Shown here: one piece after another, positions 1-7,708 of the stretch
How positions within the stretch are numbered: the stretch's first letter is position 1
How the letters are laid out: every line of letters starts with the position of its first letter
DNA from: CAIKMD01 sp035552195
Lineage (GTDB): Bacteria; Pseudomonadota; Alphaproteobacteria; ATCC43930; CGMCC-115725
NCBI GenBank assembly: GCA_035552195.1
Contig: DASZLU010000011.1
Coordinates: 30,624 to 94,623, forward strand
Reading direction: 5' to 3'
Length of the DNA stretch: 64,000 nucleotides
Notes under the pieces: model-generated
Seen by the model: the letters and a program-made list of their open reading frames with translations, nothing else
Told to the model about the DNA's origin: nothing
Database searches by the model: none
Translations under genes and position numbers: made by a program

Positions 1-221
1 ATCGTGGCCGCGCAATTCGGTCGATAACGCACGCCGACTTGAGTATCGGTCAGGCGACAAGCGTTGGTGAGCTGCTGCGGCCAGATAAGGCGCGAAGCAA
101 GCTCGGCACCGCCGACTGGCACGCAGATCGTGAGCAGCGCGATCAGCGGCAGCAGCCACAGATCTCGCCGCGGCAGGTCGGCGAGGGCCGCGGCGATCCA
201 GGCATGCATGGTCGCTCTCAT
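1..221 (-). CDS. SGNH-type protein, N-terminal part (runs off the window)
   Basis: Only the first 73 codons lie in the window. The ATG (219-221) overlaps the stop of the gene upstream as ATGA, so the two are probably translationally coupled. The visible part has a short N-terminus, then PRRDLWLLPLI leading into a membrane anchor, then ACRLTDTQVGVRYRPNC. This follows the adjacent full-length SGNH protein almost residue by residue (PRRDLWLLPLV, ACRLSDPAVGVRYQPNC), so it is a tandem paralogue. The catalytic region is outside the window, so activity cannot be judged. By inference from the operon it is a membrane-anchored esterase or acyltransferase-like protein acting in the periplasm. Confidence 0.75.
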   Translation of the reverse strand, partial: MRATMHAWIAAALADLPRRDLWLLPLIALLTICVPVGGAELASRLIWPQQLTNACRLTDTQVGVRYRPNCAAT

Positions 222-1360
222 TGCGCAGCCTCGGCGCTCGCTGCGATCGTACCGCGGCAGACGCCAAATGGTCCGCTTTTTGTGCCGGCGAGTTCGTGCG
301 CGATATAGGCGCCGACGATCGGCTGGCCTTCCCCGGTAAGGTGACCGTCGACTTGGTAATAAAGGCGCTCCGGCGCCGGGTGTTGGCGCAAGGCGATCGA
401 GCTGTCGACGAACTGCGCGCCGCGGCGCTTGGCGATCTCGGCAATCGCCGTCGGCAAGGCCGTGGGATCGATGCGGGGTGGCGGGGTGCGGCCCGCGGCC
501 ATCATCGCGACCTGCGCTTCTTGTGGCACGAAAGCGACAACAAAGTCGACGCCATTGCTGCGCGCGCGGTCGCTCATCCCCGCGATAATGCCGTCCAATG
601 CTTGGAGCCGGTTCTGCCATTTCGCGGTGAGCGGGGGCCGTAAGAAGTCGGCTTTATCGCCGTAGCGCAGATACAGCGGCAGATAGACGGACGGATTCCG
701 AAAAAGGAAATGCTGGGCCATTTTAAGGGCTCGGCTGTCCTTGATATCCTCGAACATCTTTTTTTGAAAGCTCATTGAAGAGCTACTAAGGGGATTGCCG
801 GCCCTCTCGCTATTGGGCGCGGGATCGCTGGCGAGTTCTTCGAGGTCAAACGGCGCAACGACGAGCACGACCGCTGTTGGTTTCAAGCGCAAGGCCTCGT
901 CCATTCGAATCAAGAGCTGAGGACCGAAGGAAGCAAGAGCCCCTAAATTCTGTACATCGACGGGCGCACCGCAGGTCCGCGTCAGATCGGCTGCGAGCCT
1001 TGCCGCGATCGTGTCGGTGTATTCGACGAGATAGCCCTCGCTGGTCGAGCTACCCAGCAAGGCGATGCGACGGCTTCCCGCTGCCAAGGGACCACAAGGG
1101 GTGGCGGAGCGGTAACCGCAGTTATTGTAGCTCGCGATGTACCACGGACCTTCCGGTGTCTTCATCGTCGTCGAGCAATTTGGCTGGTACCGGACGCCGA
1201 CCGCTGGGTCCGAAAGACGGCAAGCGTTGACAAGCTGCTCCGGCCAAATCGTTCGCGCAGCGAACTCGGCGCCGAGAGCCAAAACCACCATTGTCGCAAA
1301 CGAAACGAGCGGCAGCAGCCACAGATCCCGCCGTGGCAGGCCCCCAAGCGCGAGCGTCAC
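218..1360 (-). CDS. Membrane-anchored SGNH/GDSL-like hydrolase or acyltransferase
   Basis: A 380-residue protein with an N-terminal hydrophobic anchor (about residues 12-32) followed by an SGNH-type fold. The block RIALLGSSTSEGY carries the expected nucleophile serine, NLGALASFGP is a block-III-like Asn/Gly segment, and the C-terminal DGHLTGEGQ supplies the Asp-x-His pair. Families with this layout (AlgX/DltD/OafA-associated SGNH) remove or transfer acyl groups on periplasmic or surface glycans. Its start codon directly abuts the stop of the FkbH-like gene and its stop overlaps the next paralogue, making it third in a tight four-gene operon. The substrate is unknown; glycan acylation is an inference from the ACP and FkbH neighbours. 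Confidence 0.75.
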   Translation of the reverse strand: MTLALGGLPRRDLWLLPLVSFATMVVLALGAEFAARTIWPEQLVNACRLSDPAVGVRYQPNCSTTMKTPEGPWYIASYNNCGYRSATPCGPLAAGSRRIALLGSSTSEGYLVEYTDTIAARLAADLTRTCGAPVDVQNLGALASFGPQLLIRMDEALRLKPTAVVLVVAPFDLEELASDPAPNSERAGNPLSSSSMSFQKKMFEDIKDSRALKMAQHFLFRNPSVYLPLYLRYGDKADFLRPPLTAKWQNRLQALDGIIAGMSDRARSNGVDFVVAFVPQEAQVAMMAAGRTPPPRIDPTALPTAIAEIAKRRGAQFVDSSIALRQHPAPERLYYQVDGHLTGEGQPIVGAYIAHELAGTKSGPFGVCRGTIAASAEAAQ

Positions 1361-3292
1361 CTAGACCTCCGCGAGCGTCCGGTTGAAGCGGCGGACGGTC
1401 ATCGGCGCGGCGTCGATCTCGGTGGAACAGGCCAATGCCCAAATCGTCGTGCCGTCGGCATCCTCGCGCAGTTTGGAGAAGCCAAGCTTGGCATAGTGGT
1501 CGCGCACCATCGCGTTCTTCTCGCTCGGCCGATAAATGCCGACCAGCGTGTCGATGGCTTCCTCGCGCGCGCGCATCACGATCTCGCGCAGCACCATCTC
1601 TTCGACCTTGCGTCCGAGAACGCGACAGCTCATCAGCCAGGTGTCGATCTGCCAGGCGTGACTGCCGAGCTGGTTGCCGGCTTCCGGACGGCACACGATG
1701 ACGCTGATCATGCCGTTATCACCGAAGCGATCGGTCAAGCGGACCTGGAGCGTGAAGACCGCCGGATCTTCTTCCGCCGCCGCGACATCGGCCTCGCTAT
1801 AGCGCCGCGTCGTGAGGTTGAACTGATTCGACTTGTTGATGAGCTGGCTGATCCGTGCGCGGCCGGTGCGATCGAAGGGCGCGAAGACGATCTCCATGTC
1901 GAGTGAGGCAAGGTAGGAGTCCAGATCGCCGGCCTGCTTTTGCAGAGCCACACGCCGCGCATTCGATTGATACATCTCGGCGCGCTCGCGATCCTCGCTC
2001 GAAAAGGCGATGGATTCAAAATAGCCGGCCGCGGCCAGGGTGCGGGCATAGAGCGCCGGGTCGTCCGGCAGTTCCGGCACCGCGACGGCGGGCAGCATCT
2101 GGCGTACCAGATCGCGCTCCATGGGATTGTCGTCGACGAGGACCATCGCATCGAGACCGAGGCACAATTCCTCGGCGATGGCTTTGATGTTTGTCGCCTT
2201 GTCCTGCCAATTCGCCTGAAAGACCGCGATGTGGTCCTCTTTCAGCAACATCTCGGGATGTTGCCGAAACGGCGTGCGCGCGACCGACTCTTCGTTCTTC
2301 GATGAGACGGCGAGCACGATGCCGCGCTGACGCAGCGCTAGCGCCATTTCCTGCAACGCGAGATGTGCCTCGCCGGTGGCGTCGCCCTGGGCGAGCTTGA
2401 TGCCCTCAAGACCGTCATCGCCGATCACGCCGCCCCAGACCGTGTTGTCGAGATCGAGGACGAGGCATTTGCGGCTCCTGCCGCGCAACGCGCCGAGGAG
2501 CCGCGCCACATGCTCAGCATAGATCGGCATGCAGCGATTGTCGCAGGCGAGTTTCGCCATGTTCCAGAGCGCCGGTGAATGCCAGAGACCGAGACCAATG
2601 GTCTCGGCGAGGCTCGCGACATCGAGCAGCAGATCCTCGGTGCCCGGCATGCTTTCCGCGATGGTGCGGTTGAGAGATGCTATCACGCGGCGCCGCGTGC
2701 CTGGGACGCTGCGATCGAAGCTGCCGAACAGGCCTTCGGGCGGCGGTGGAACTGTCTGAACGATCGAGATCGCGCCGCCGTGGTGCCGAAGCGCCTGCCG
2801 CAGCTCGGACAGATAATTGAGGGCGGCGTCGACCGTCGCACTCTCTGCTGATTGATCGCCGGCGGCGAAGCGGAGCGGCAGACCACGATGATCGATGGCG
2901 AGCAAAACGGCATCTGGCTTACGGGCATTGATGACGCTGTCGGGCGCGAAGGCTTGCTGCGCAACTTGCCCGTAAGGCGCGAGAATGCATTCGAGCGCGA
3001 ACCCATAGCGGGCGGCGCTCGCGATCAGCAACGGCACGAGCAGATCGAGCGTGCCGTTGCCAAGAATACCCAGACGGAAAGGCTGCAGCGGCGACAGATC
3101 GCGGCCTTGCTGTTGCGCGCGCATCATCGCGCGACCGAGCCGGCCGAGCTGATTATCATCGAGAGCATGGCCGGCCAGGGTGCGGCACAGCGCGCCGGGC
3201 GCTGTCGCGATGTCGAGCTGCTTGAGCTTTGCCACGAAATCAGCCGGCGGCGCCGGCAGCCAGGCAAGGCTGGTGTAAAGGTCGTCGCTCAT
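1361..3292 (-). CDS. FkbH-like HAD-IIIC phosphatase with C-terminal GNAT-like domain
   Basis: A 643-residue protein. Residues 1-270 form an FkbH-type N-terminal region containing LGILGNGTLDLL. The HAD domain starts near residue 276 with CLVLDLDNTVWGGVIGDDG, which has the DxD nucleophile pair (D280, D282), and continues with VSSKNEE and VLVDDNPMERD. After about residue 470 comes a GNAT-like part (QLINKSNQFNLTTRRY, DRFGDNGMISV). FkbH proteins dephosphorylate 1,3-bisphosphoglycerate and load the glyceryl unit on an acyl carrier protein. An ACP gene immediately upstream (ATGA overlap) fits that role. No polyketide synthase is visible; SGNH proteins follow instead, so the acyl unit may be destined for a glycan. 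That last step is inference. Confidence 0.9.
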   Translation of the reverse strand: MSDDLYTSLAWLPAPPADFVAKLKQLDIATAPGALCRTLAGHALDDNQLGRLGRAMMRAQQQGRDLSPLQPFRLGILGNGTLDLLVPLLIASAARYGFALECILAPYGQVAQQAFAPDSVINARKPDAVLLAIDHRGLPLRFAAGDQSAESATVDAALNYLSELRQALRHHGGAISIVQTVPPPPEGLFGSFDRSVPGTRRRVIASLNRTIAESMPGTEDLLLDVASLAETIGLGLWHSPALWNMAKLACDNRCMPIYAEHVARLLGALRGRSRKCLVLDLDNTVWGGVIGDDGLEGIKLAQGDATGEAHLALQEMALALRQRGIVLAVSSKNEESVARTPFRQHPEMLLKEDHIAVFQANWQDKATNIKAIAEELCLGLDAMVLVDDNPMERDLVRQMLPAVAVPELPDDPALYARTLAAAGYFESIAFSSEDRERAEMYQSNARRVALQKQAGDLDSYLASLDMEIVFAPFDRTGRARISQLINKSNQFNLTTRRYSEADVAAAEEDPAVFTLQVRLTDRFGDNGMISVIVCRPEAGNQLGSHAWQIDTWLMSCRVLGRKVEEMVLREIVMRAREEAIDTLVGIYRPSEKNAMVRDHYAKLGFSKLREDADGTTIWALACSTEIDAAPMTVRRFNRTLAEV

Positions 3293-3534
3293 ACGGCGGC
3301 CGCCGTCTTTGCCTCGATCAGTTCGGCGAGTTCGCCGACATTCTTCAGATTCGCGGTCTGCGCCGCCGCGAATTTTATGCCGAACGTGCGCTGCACTTCG
3401 AGGATGAGCCGGATGTGGCTGAGGCTGTCCCAGCCAGGCACATCCGGCGCGGTCAGATCGGGCGTGACAGCAATCGAGTCATCCTCGAAGACGTCGTGGA
3501 AAATCGAGGTTAGGCGACGATAAGTATCGTTCAT
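3289..3534 (-). CDS. Acyl carrier protein
   Basis: An 81-residue acidic protein with the four-helix ACP layout. The phosphopantetheine attachment motif is WDSLSH (Ser about residue 38), preceded by PDVPG and followed by a hydrophobic helix (IRLILEVQRTFGIKF). The length is normal for a discrete ACP. It is the first gene of the minus-strand operon, and its TGA overlaps the ATG of the FkbH-like gene. It therefore probably carries the FkbH-loaded acyl group rather than serving general fatty-acid synthesis. Activation by a phosphopantetheinyl transferase encoded elsewhere is assumed. Confidence 0.92.
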   Translation of the reverse strand: MNDTYRRLTSIFHDVFEDDSIAVTPDLTAPDVPGWDSLSHIRLILEVQRTFGIKFAAAQTANLKNVGELAELIEAKTAAAV

Positions 3535-3788
3535 GCGATCCCCTCAGATCGTGCGTGAGCGGCAACGCACAGCGAAGCCGCGTCAATTTTCGAGCCAGCG
3601 CTTCCGCCTTCATGTGTCGACTACAACCCAAGGTGCAGCTTGTGCGGCTTTGCTAACGTCATTCGCCGCCATCAAAAAATGTCATCCGGGTCTTTTGCCC
3701 GGGGCTGGTCGCCACAACGCATAGCGCACCGATTAGCTGCGTTTTTTCTGTTCCGATGCACGACGCTTAAGGCCGCGCTAGCGGCTGT

Positions 3789-4859
3789 TTAGGGCGCCCA
3801 GATCTGAAGAGTCTTGAGACCGAAGCGAAATTTATTGCTCGGCCCACGGTTGTTCGCGCCGCCGAAATCGGCGGTGCGGATCGAGCGCACCGGATCGGGA
3901 TTGTGCGTGCCCAGCGCGAGATTGACGAGCAGCTGCACGCCGACCGGCTTGCCGGCATCATCGCAATATTGCTCGGCTGCGAATGTGCCGATCGGGCGAT
4001 CATCGACGAAAATCGTGATGTTGTAATTCGGTGCGATTCGCGCGCCGAAGCGATGGAAGCCTTGGCCCAAATCGCCGCCGGGCCGATAATCGAACGTCCC
4101 CATATTCCACGGCTGCGCCTGATAGCTGGTCGTCGGTGTCTCGCCGCGACCGGGCGGAGGACCGCCGCGGCGCATAAAGCAATTGGACGGCGTGCGCGAG
4201 CCGTGCAGCGTGCTCGACATCAGATCGGTCTTGTTGTCGTAGGTCTCGATGATATCGATCTCGGGGCCCCAGCTCGACGAACCTTGCGGCGTGCCGGCGG
4301 CGTGACCAAGCGTCCACCAGGCCGGCCACGCACCGCTCACCGAGGGCACGCGGCATTCGAGTTCGTAATAGCCGACCGGACTCGGCGAGGGCACGTTGTA
4401 ACGCATCATCAGCGAGGAGATGCTGCCATTGCCGCGCGCGGATGCGACGGCACCGCCGTTCCAGATCGCGACGATATCGCAGTGATCGGCCGCCGGAACG
4501 AAATTCGCGTTGTTATCGCTGAGGTCCGTCGTGTTGTAGGTCTCGCATTCGTCGTTGAGGAAGCGCGGCGTCTCGTTCATAAACCAGCCCGCGCGCAGCC
4601 AATCGCTGAAGCGTCCGATATTGTTCCCTGGCGACGTGCCGAAGCGCCATTGCGCTTTGCGCTGCCAGCCTGTGCCTTGTGTCGCCGCGGGCGGAGCATC
4701 GGCGGCGCGCGCCGTGGCCGATCCGAACGACACGCCGGCCGTTAGGGCAGAGGGCAGGAGCAGAGACGCGGCTGCCGCTTTCAACACGTCGCGACGTCCG
4801 GATTGAGCGAGGGTGGATTGTATGAGGCCGGATTGGGAGGAAATGGGAGGGGACTCCAT
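3789..4859 (-). CDS. Tat-exported glycoside hydrolase family 16
   Basis: A 356-residue protein with a twin-arginine signal (GRRDVLKAAAASLLLPSA, RR at residues 22-23) and a likely cleavage site near ARAADAPP. The catalytic GH16 signature is GPEIDIIETYDN, with E200 as nucleophile, D202, and E205 as acid/base. Aromatic residues around it (WWTLGH, YYELECRV) fit a beta-jelly-roll. GH16 enzymes hydrolyse beta-1,3 or beta-1,3-1,4 glucans, agarose or related galactans; the substrate cannot be told here. It is transcribed in the same direction as the ACP-FkbH-SGNH operon but is separated from it by 254 bases of non-coding DNA (3535-3788), so any link to glycan remodelling is only positional. The start is uncertain because no strong ribosome-binding site precedes it. 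Confidence 0.88.
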   Translation of the reverse strand: MESPPISSQSGLIQSTLAQSGRRDVLKAAAASLLLPSALTAGVSFGSATARAADAPPAATQGTGWQRKAQWRFGTSPGNNIGRFSDWLRAGWFMNETPRFLNDECETYNTTDLSDNNANFVPAADHCDIVAIWNGGAVASARGNGSISSLMMRYNVPSPSPVGYYELECRVPSVSGAWPAWWTLGHAAGTPQGSSSWGPEIDIIETYDNKTDLMSSTLHGSRTPSNCFMRRGGPPPGRGETPTTSYQAQPWNMGTFDYRPGGDLGQGFHRFGARIAPNYNITIFVDDRPIGTFAAEQYCDDAGKPVGVQLLVNLALGTHNPDPVRSIRTADFGGANNRGPSNKFRFGLKTLQIWAP

Positions 4860-4969
4860 CTTATTGCCATGCTTCCGTCGGGTTCAAAACGCTCGTGGTG
4901 CGATTTGGATGCAGTCCATGCGGTTCTTTCCCGCTAAAGTAAGCGTCAGCGCCACCGGCCGAGTTGCCC

Positions 4970-5170
4970 ATGCCGAAGAAGAAATCGCCTGCCAGCCTTT
5001 CATCGGAAGAGATGCGTGTGCTCGAGAAGCTGATCGAGAACGGAGTGCTCATCGCTGTACCGCCGAAACGCATGGGCAAGCCTCGGCCGGTAATTTCCGC
5101 CAGTCTGACTCCGCGCGGTCAGAACATCCTGCTCTATCTCTCGCAAGAGCCGGCCGCGCTCGATGAATGA
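4970..5170 (+). CDS. Small conserved-type hypothetical protein (66 aa)
   Basis: An ATG at 4970 opens a 66-residue basic-then-amphipathic protein with MPKKKSPASLSSEEMRVLEK near the start and SLTPRGQNILLYL near the end. The spacing of helices resembles a tiny winged-helix-like protein, but I do not recognise a family. An in-frame TTG two codons earlier is a less likely start. Its stop overlaps the start of the next small gene by eight bases, which supports real translation of both. It diverges from the GH16 gene. Confidence 0.5.
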   Translation: MPKKKSPASLSSEEMRVLEKLIENGVLIAVPPKRMGKPRPVISASLTPRGQNILLYLSQEPAALDE

Positions 5171-5414
5171 CGAGACGAGCAGTGGGATCGGTCCCGCGAC
5201 CTATCACATCATGCTGCGGGTCAGAGACGGGGTGGATTTTCGCCGCGCCGGTTCGGTGCGGCTCGCGACCCAGCCGCCGCGCGGTACGGTGATCGAGGTC
5301 GAATGCGAGGGCTGCTGGTTGCGCGGCATTGTCGAGGCGATTTTCATCCCGCCGGGCTGCGAAGAAAACTGCATCGGCACCGTGTTTCTCGCTGAAGCAG
5401 AGGAACTTGGTTAA
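5163..5414 (+). CDS. Small hypothetical protein (83 aa), possible PilZ-like beta fold
   Basis: An 83-residue protein overlapping the preceding small gene by eight bases. The core alternates short beta-strand-like segments (YHIMLRVRDG, TVIEVECEGCWLRGIVEAI) with two Cys near GCEENCIG and ends EAEELG. The layout vaguely recalls small PilZ-like or RNA-binding beta-barrels, but no diagnostic motif is present, so no function is assigned. It probably forms a two-gene unit with the gene before it. Seventy bases carrying a CtrA-type box separate it from the receiver gene. Confidence 0.5.
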   Translation: MNDETSSGIGPATYHIMLRVRDGVDFRRAGSVRLATQPPRGTVIEVECEGCWLRGIVEAIFIPPGCEENCIGTVFLAEAEELG

Positions 5415-5464
5415 TCGGCGTAAACCATGATCGACGCCGCGTGCGGGCGAACGGGGAAGGCCGC

Positions 5465-5479
5465 TTAAGCATCGCTTAA
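5465..5479 (+). promoter_or_regulatory. CtrA-type binding box (TTAA-N7-TTAA)
   Basis: The sequence reads TTAAGCATCGCTTAA, an exact match to the full CtrA consensus, embedded in two direct copies of CGCTTAAG eleven bases apart. It ends seven bases before the ATG of the receiver gene. At that position it could repress, or activate a transcript that starts near an internal ATG at 5504. Confidence 0.6.
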
Positions 5480-5485
5480 GTCGCG

Positions 5486-5962
5486 ATGGCTAGCTTATTG
5501 CGAATGCCCGTTTTGTCGCTTGCCAAGCTTGACCGCCTTCGGGTCATGCTCATCGATAACTCGCCGATGATCCGCGAAATGGTTCAGAGCGTGTTGGAAT
5601 CCGTCGGCGTGCGTCATTTTATGACCGCGTCCGATGGGCGCAGCGCGCTCGATATGATGCCGGCATTCGGCCCGCATCTCGCTTTTTGCGATTGGGAAAT
5701 GGAGCCGATGGACGGGCTCGATTTCGTACGGGAGGTACGCAAATTGCCGGAATGGGATAATCCGTTTCTCCCGATCATCATGCTGACCTCGCATGCTGAG
5801 GAGCGCTGGGTACTCGAGGCGCGCAATGCCGGCGTTCACGAATATCTGATGAAGCCGGCACAGCCGTCCATGATTCTCGCGCGGGTGGCGTCGATCATCG
5901 ACAATCCGCGGCCTTTCCTGCGCACCGATAGCTATTTCGGTCCCGCGTATCGGGGCGTCTGA
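5486..5962 (+). CDS. Single-domain response regulator (CheY-like receiver)
   Basis: A 158-residue protein consisting of one receiver domain with short extensions. The phosphoacceptor is D69 (AFCDWEMEPMDG), the switch threonine T101 (MLTSHAEE) and the conserved lysine K123 (LMKPAQP). The N-terminal acidic pocket has only one Asp (MLIDNSP: D24 then N25), where most receivers have a pair. There is no output domain, so it probably works through protein contacts or as a phosphorelay shuttle. The HPt-like gene follows after two bases, and a perfect CtrA box precedes it, suggesting a link to cell-cycle or motility control. The start could instead be ATG 5504. Confidence 0.88.
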   Translation: MASLLRMPVLSLAKLDRLRVMLIDNSPMIREMVQSVLESVGVRHFMTASDGRSALDMMPAFGPHLAFCDWEMEPMDGLDFVREVRKLPEWDNPFLPIIMLTSHAEERWVLEARNAGVHEYLMKPAQPSMILARVASIIDNPRPFLRTDSYFGPAYRGV

Positions 5963-5964
5963 CC

Positions 5965-6537
5965 GTGGTCCCGCCGTTCCGCCGTCCTCGTGGATATGTC
6001 CAGCCGCCGGCGCGGGCGCGATTGGCCGAATTCGCCGGCACCAAGTTCGATGTCGAGGACATGACCCGGGCCGAGCAAGCCGTCGTCAACGTTTTGTCGC
6101 GCTATCCCACGCTCCTCGCCGATGAAATCAACAAACTGCGCGGCGCCTGGTTCGCTGCCCCGGAAACGCTCACCAGCGAGACGGTCGCGTCGATCTTCAA
6201 CGTTGCGCATGAGCTTGCCGGTTATGGCGGGACGTTCGGTTATCCGCTGATCACGATCCTCGGGCGCTCGCTGTGCAGGCTGCTCACCACGGGCGATCTA
6301 TCGCGCAATCAGATGTCGGCTGTCGTCGACGCCCATATCGCGACATTACACGTCATCGTGCGCGAGCAGATGAAAGGACCAGGGGGTTCTTCGGCCCTTG
6401 CGCTCGCCGCCGGCCTTGATCAAGCGATCAACAAATTCCATCTCTCCGCCGGCAGCGAGCGCAAAGGTCGGCTGCAGGAAGAGATCGCTGCATTGCAAGC
6501 TGCAGAGCAGCTCTCGGCTGTCGATAACAATAAATAG
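5965..6537 (+). CDS. HPt-like histidine phosphotransfer protein (probable)
   Basis: A 190-residue, mostly helical protein starting at GTG 5965, two bases after the receiver gene. The segment FNVAHELAGYGGTFGYP matches the HPt signature (His, x, Leu, x, Gly, then Gly and FG), which makes H82 the likely phosphorylated residue. Helices before and after (AEQAVVNVLSRYPTL; LDQAINKFHLSAGS) fit a four-helix bundle with a C-terminal tail. Together with the adjacent receiver this suggests a phosphorelay pair whose kinase is elsewhere. The motif is good but the full domain was not verified against a profile. Confidence 0.65.
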   Translation: MVPPFRRPRGYVQPPARARLAEFAGTKFDVEDMTRAEQAVVNVLSRYPTLLADEINKLRGAWFAAPETLTSETVASIFNVAHELAGYGGTFGYPLITILGRSLCRLLTTGDLSRNQMSAVVDAHIATLHVIVREQMKGPGGSSALALAAGLDQAINKFHLSAGSERKGRLQEEIAALQAAEQLSAVDNNK

Positions 6538-6616
6538 AGGCGCTCGATCTGGCGCGGGCGCCTCGGATGGACCAAAATACCGGCCATCCGAAAGTGATCC
6601 ATATGGGAGGAAGACC

Positions 6617-7567
6617 ATGGAACCCTTGCCGAAGGGCGCAAATTTCATCCGCGCAAAGATGCTGTGGGAGATCGGCCTGCATATCGCGGGCAATCCGCTC
6701 ACGCCTTATGGCGGCAACCGCGACACCTGCATCACCGTCGGCAGCGGCGGCCAAGACACGTTTAAGCCCTGGCTTCGATTGGGTACCGGCTCGGCGATCA
6801 TGGCCGAGGATGTGTGCCGCGGAAATCTTGAAATGGCCTTCGTCAATCCGTCGGCGATGTTGACCCAGGCTTATCGCGGCGTCGGTCTTTTCAAGAAGGC
6901 ATTGCCGGTGCGCGTGGTCGCATCCTATCCGAGCTGGGATCGCTTCGTGGTCACGGTCAACCCGAAATGTGGTGTTACATCGCTTGCCGAGATGAAGGGC
7001 AAGCCGCTCAAGATCTCGGTGCGCGAAGACCCAACCCATTCGACGCATGTGCTGATCGATCAGGTCCTGTCGCTGCACGGCTTCACGTTGAAGGATGTCG
7101 AGAAGTGGGGCGGCAAGCTCGTGCTCTGCGGCGGCCCCGGCGATGTGCGCAGGCTCGATCCGGTGGCCAAGGGCGAGATGGACATGATCTTCGATGAAGG
7201 CATCAAGACCTGGCTGCCGCAATCGATCGCGGCTGGCATGGTGCCGCTCAATCTAACACAACCCGAATTCGCGCATCTGACCGCGCTCGGCTGGCGCAAG
7301 AAGCAGATCCCGGCCGGCAAGATGGGTGTGAAACACGATCACGACTGCATCGACTTCAGCGGCTGGCCGATCTATTGCAGCGCCAATCTCGATGAGAAGA
7401 CGGTCTACGATGTGTGCGGCGCGATCGCCGCGCGCGATTTCGAGATGCCGTTCGAGGAAGACTACAAGGGCATCGCTCAACTCGGCCGCGACACCGAAGA
7501 GACCCCGATCGACGTGCCGCTTCACCCGGGCGCGGAGAAGTGGTTCCGCGAACATACGCAGGGGTGA
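6617..7567 (+). CDS. TAXI-family solute-binding-like protein without signal peptide
   Basis: A 316-residue protein starting at ATG 6617 behind a good ribosome-binding site (GGGAGGAAG). It reads like a TAXI/TRAP solute-binding protein: ITVGSGGQDTF, GTGSAIMAEDVCRGNLEMAF, ASYPSWDRFVVTVNPK and GKPLKISVREDPT follow the ligand-binding fold. Unusually, the N-terminus (MEPLPKGANFIRAKMLWEIG) has no secretion signal, and extending upstream in frame does not supply one. No TRAP permease genes are nearby. It may be cytoplasmic, serving as a sensor or binding enzyme, or its start may be mis-set. It stands alone between the HPt gene and the acyltransferase. Confidence 0.75.
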   Translation: MEPLPKGANFIRAKMLWEIGLHIAGNPLTPYGGNRDTCITVGSGGQDTFKPWLRLGTGSAIMAEDVCRGNLEMAFVNPSAMLTQAYRGVGLFKKALPVRVVASYPSWDRFVVTVNPKCGVTSLAEMKGKPLKISVREDPTHSTHVLIDQVLSLHGFTLKDVEKWGGKLVLCGGPGDVRRLDPVAKGEMDMIFDEGIKTWLPQSIAAGMVPLNLTQPEFAHLTALGWRKKQIPAGKMGVKHDHDCIDFSGWPIYCSANLDEKTVYDVCGAIAARDFEMPFEEDYKGIAQLGRDTEETPIDVPLHPGAEKWFREHTQG

Positions 7568-7639
7568 TTCGGCCGCGCTATTAACAAAAATTAACGGTCA
7601 CTCTTTAGAATCCGGCGATCACTTGTTGGCCGGCGGCCT

Positions 7640-7659
7640 CCCCCGACTTGACCCGGGGG
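7640..7659. repeat. GC hairpin of dispersed-repeat type
   Basis: CCCCCG (7640-7645), an eight-base loop and CGGGGG (7654-7659) form a stem between the TAXI gene and the acyltransferase. The sequence resembles the ACTTGACCCGGG-type palindromes scattered in alphaproteobacterial genomes. No T-run follows, so a terminator is not supported. Confidence 0.4.
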
Positions 7660-7708
7660 CAGGTCACCGGCCGGGATCGCGCAATTGTCAGGATCAGCTT
7701 CGGCCGCG

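Noticed and set aside
1122..1694. Arg-rich frame spanning the SGNH and FkbH genes
   Set aside because: Its composition is typical of an out-of-frame GC-rich shadow, and both real genes are supported by motifs.
7581..7594. TTAA-N6-TTAA between the TAXI and acyltransferase genes
   Set aside because: The spacer is six, not the seven bases of a CtrA box, and it lies far from the next start codon.
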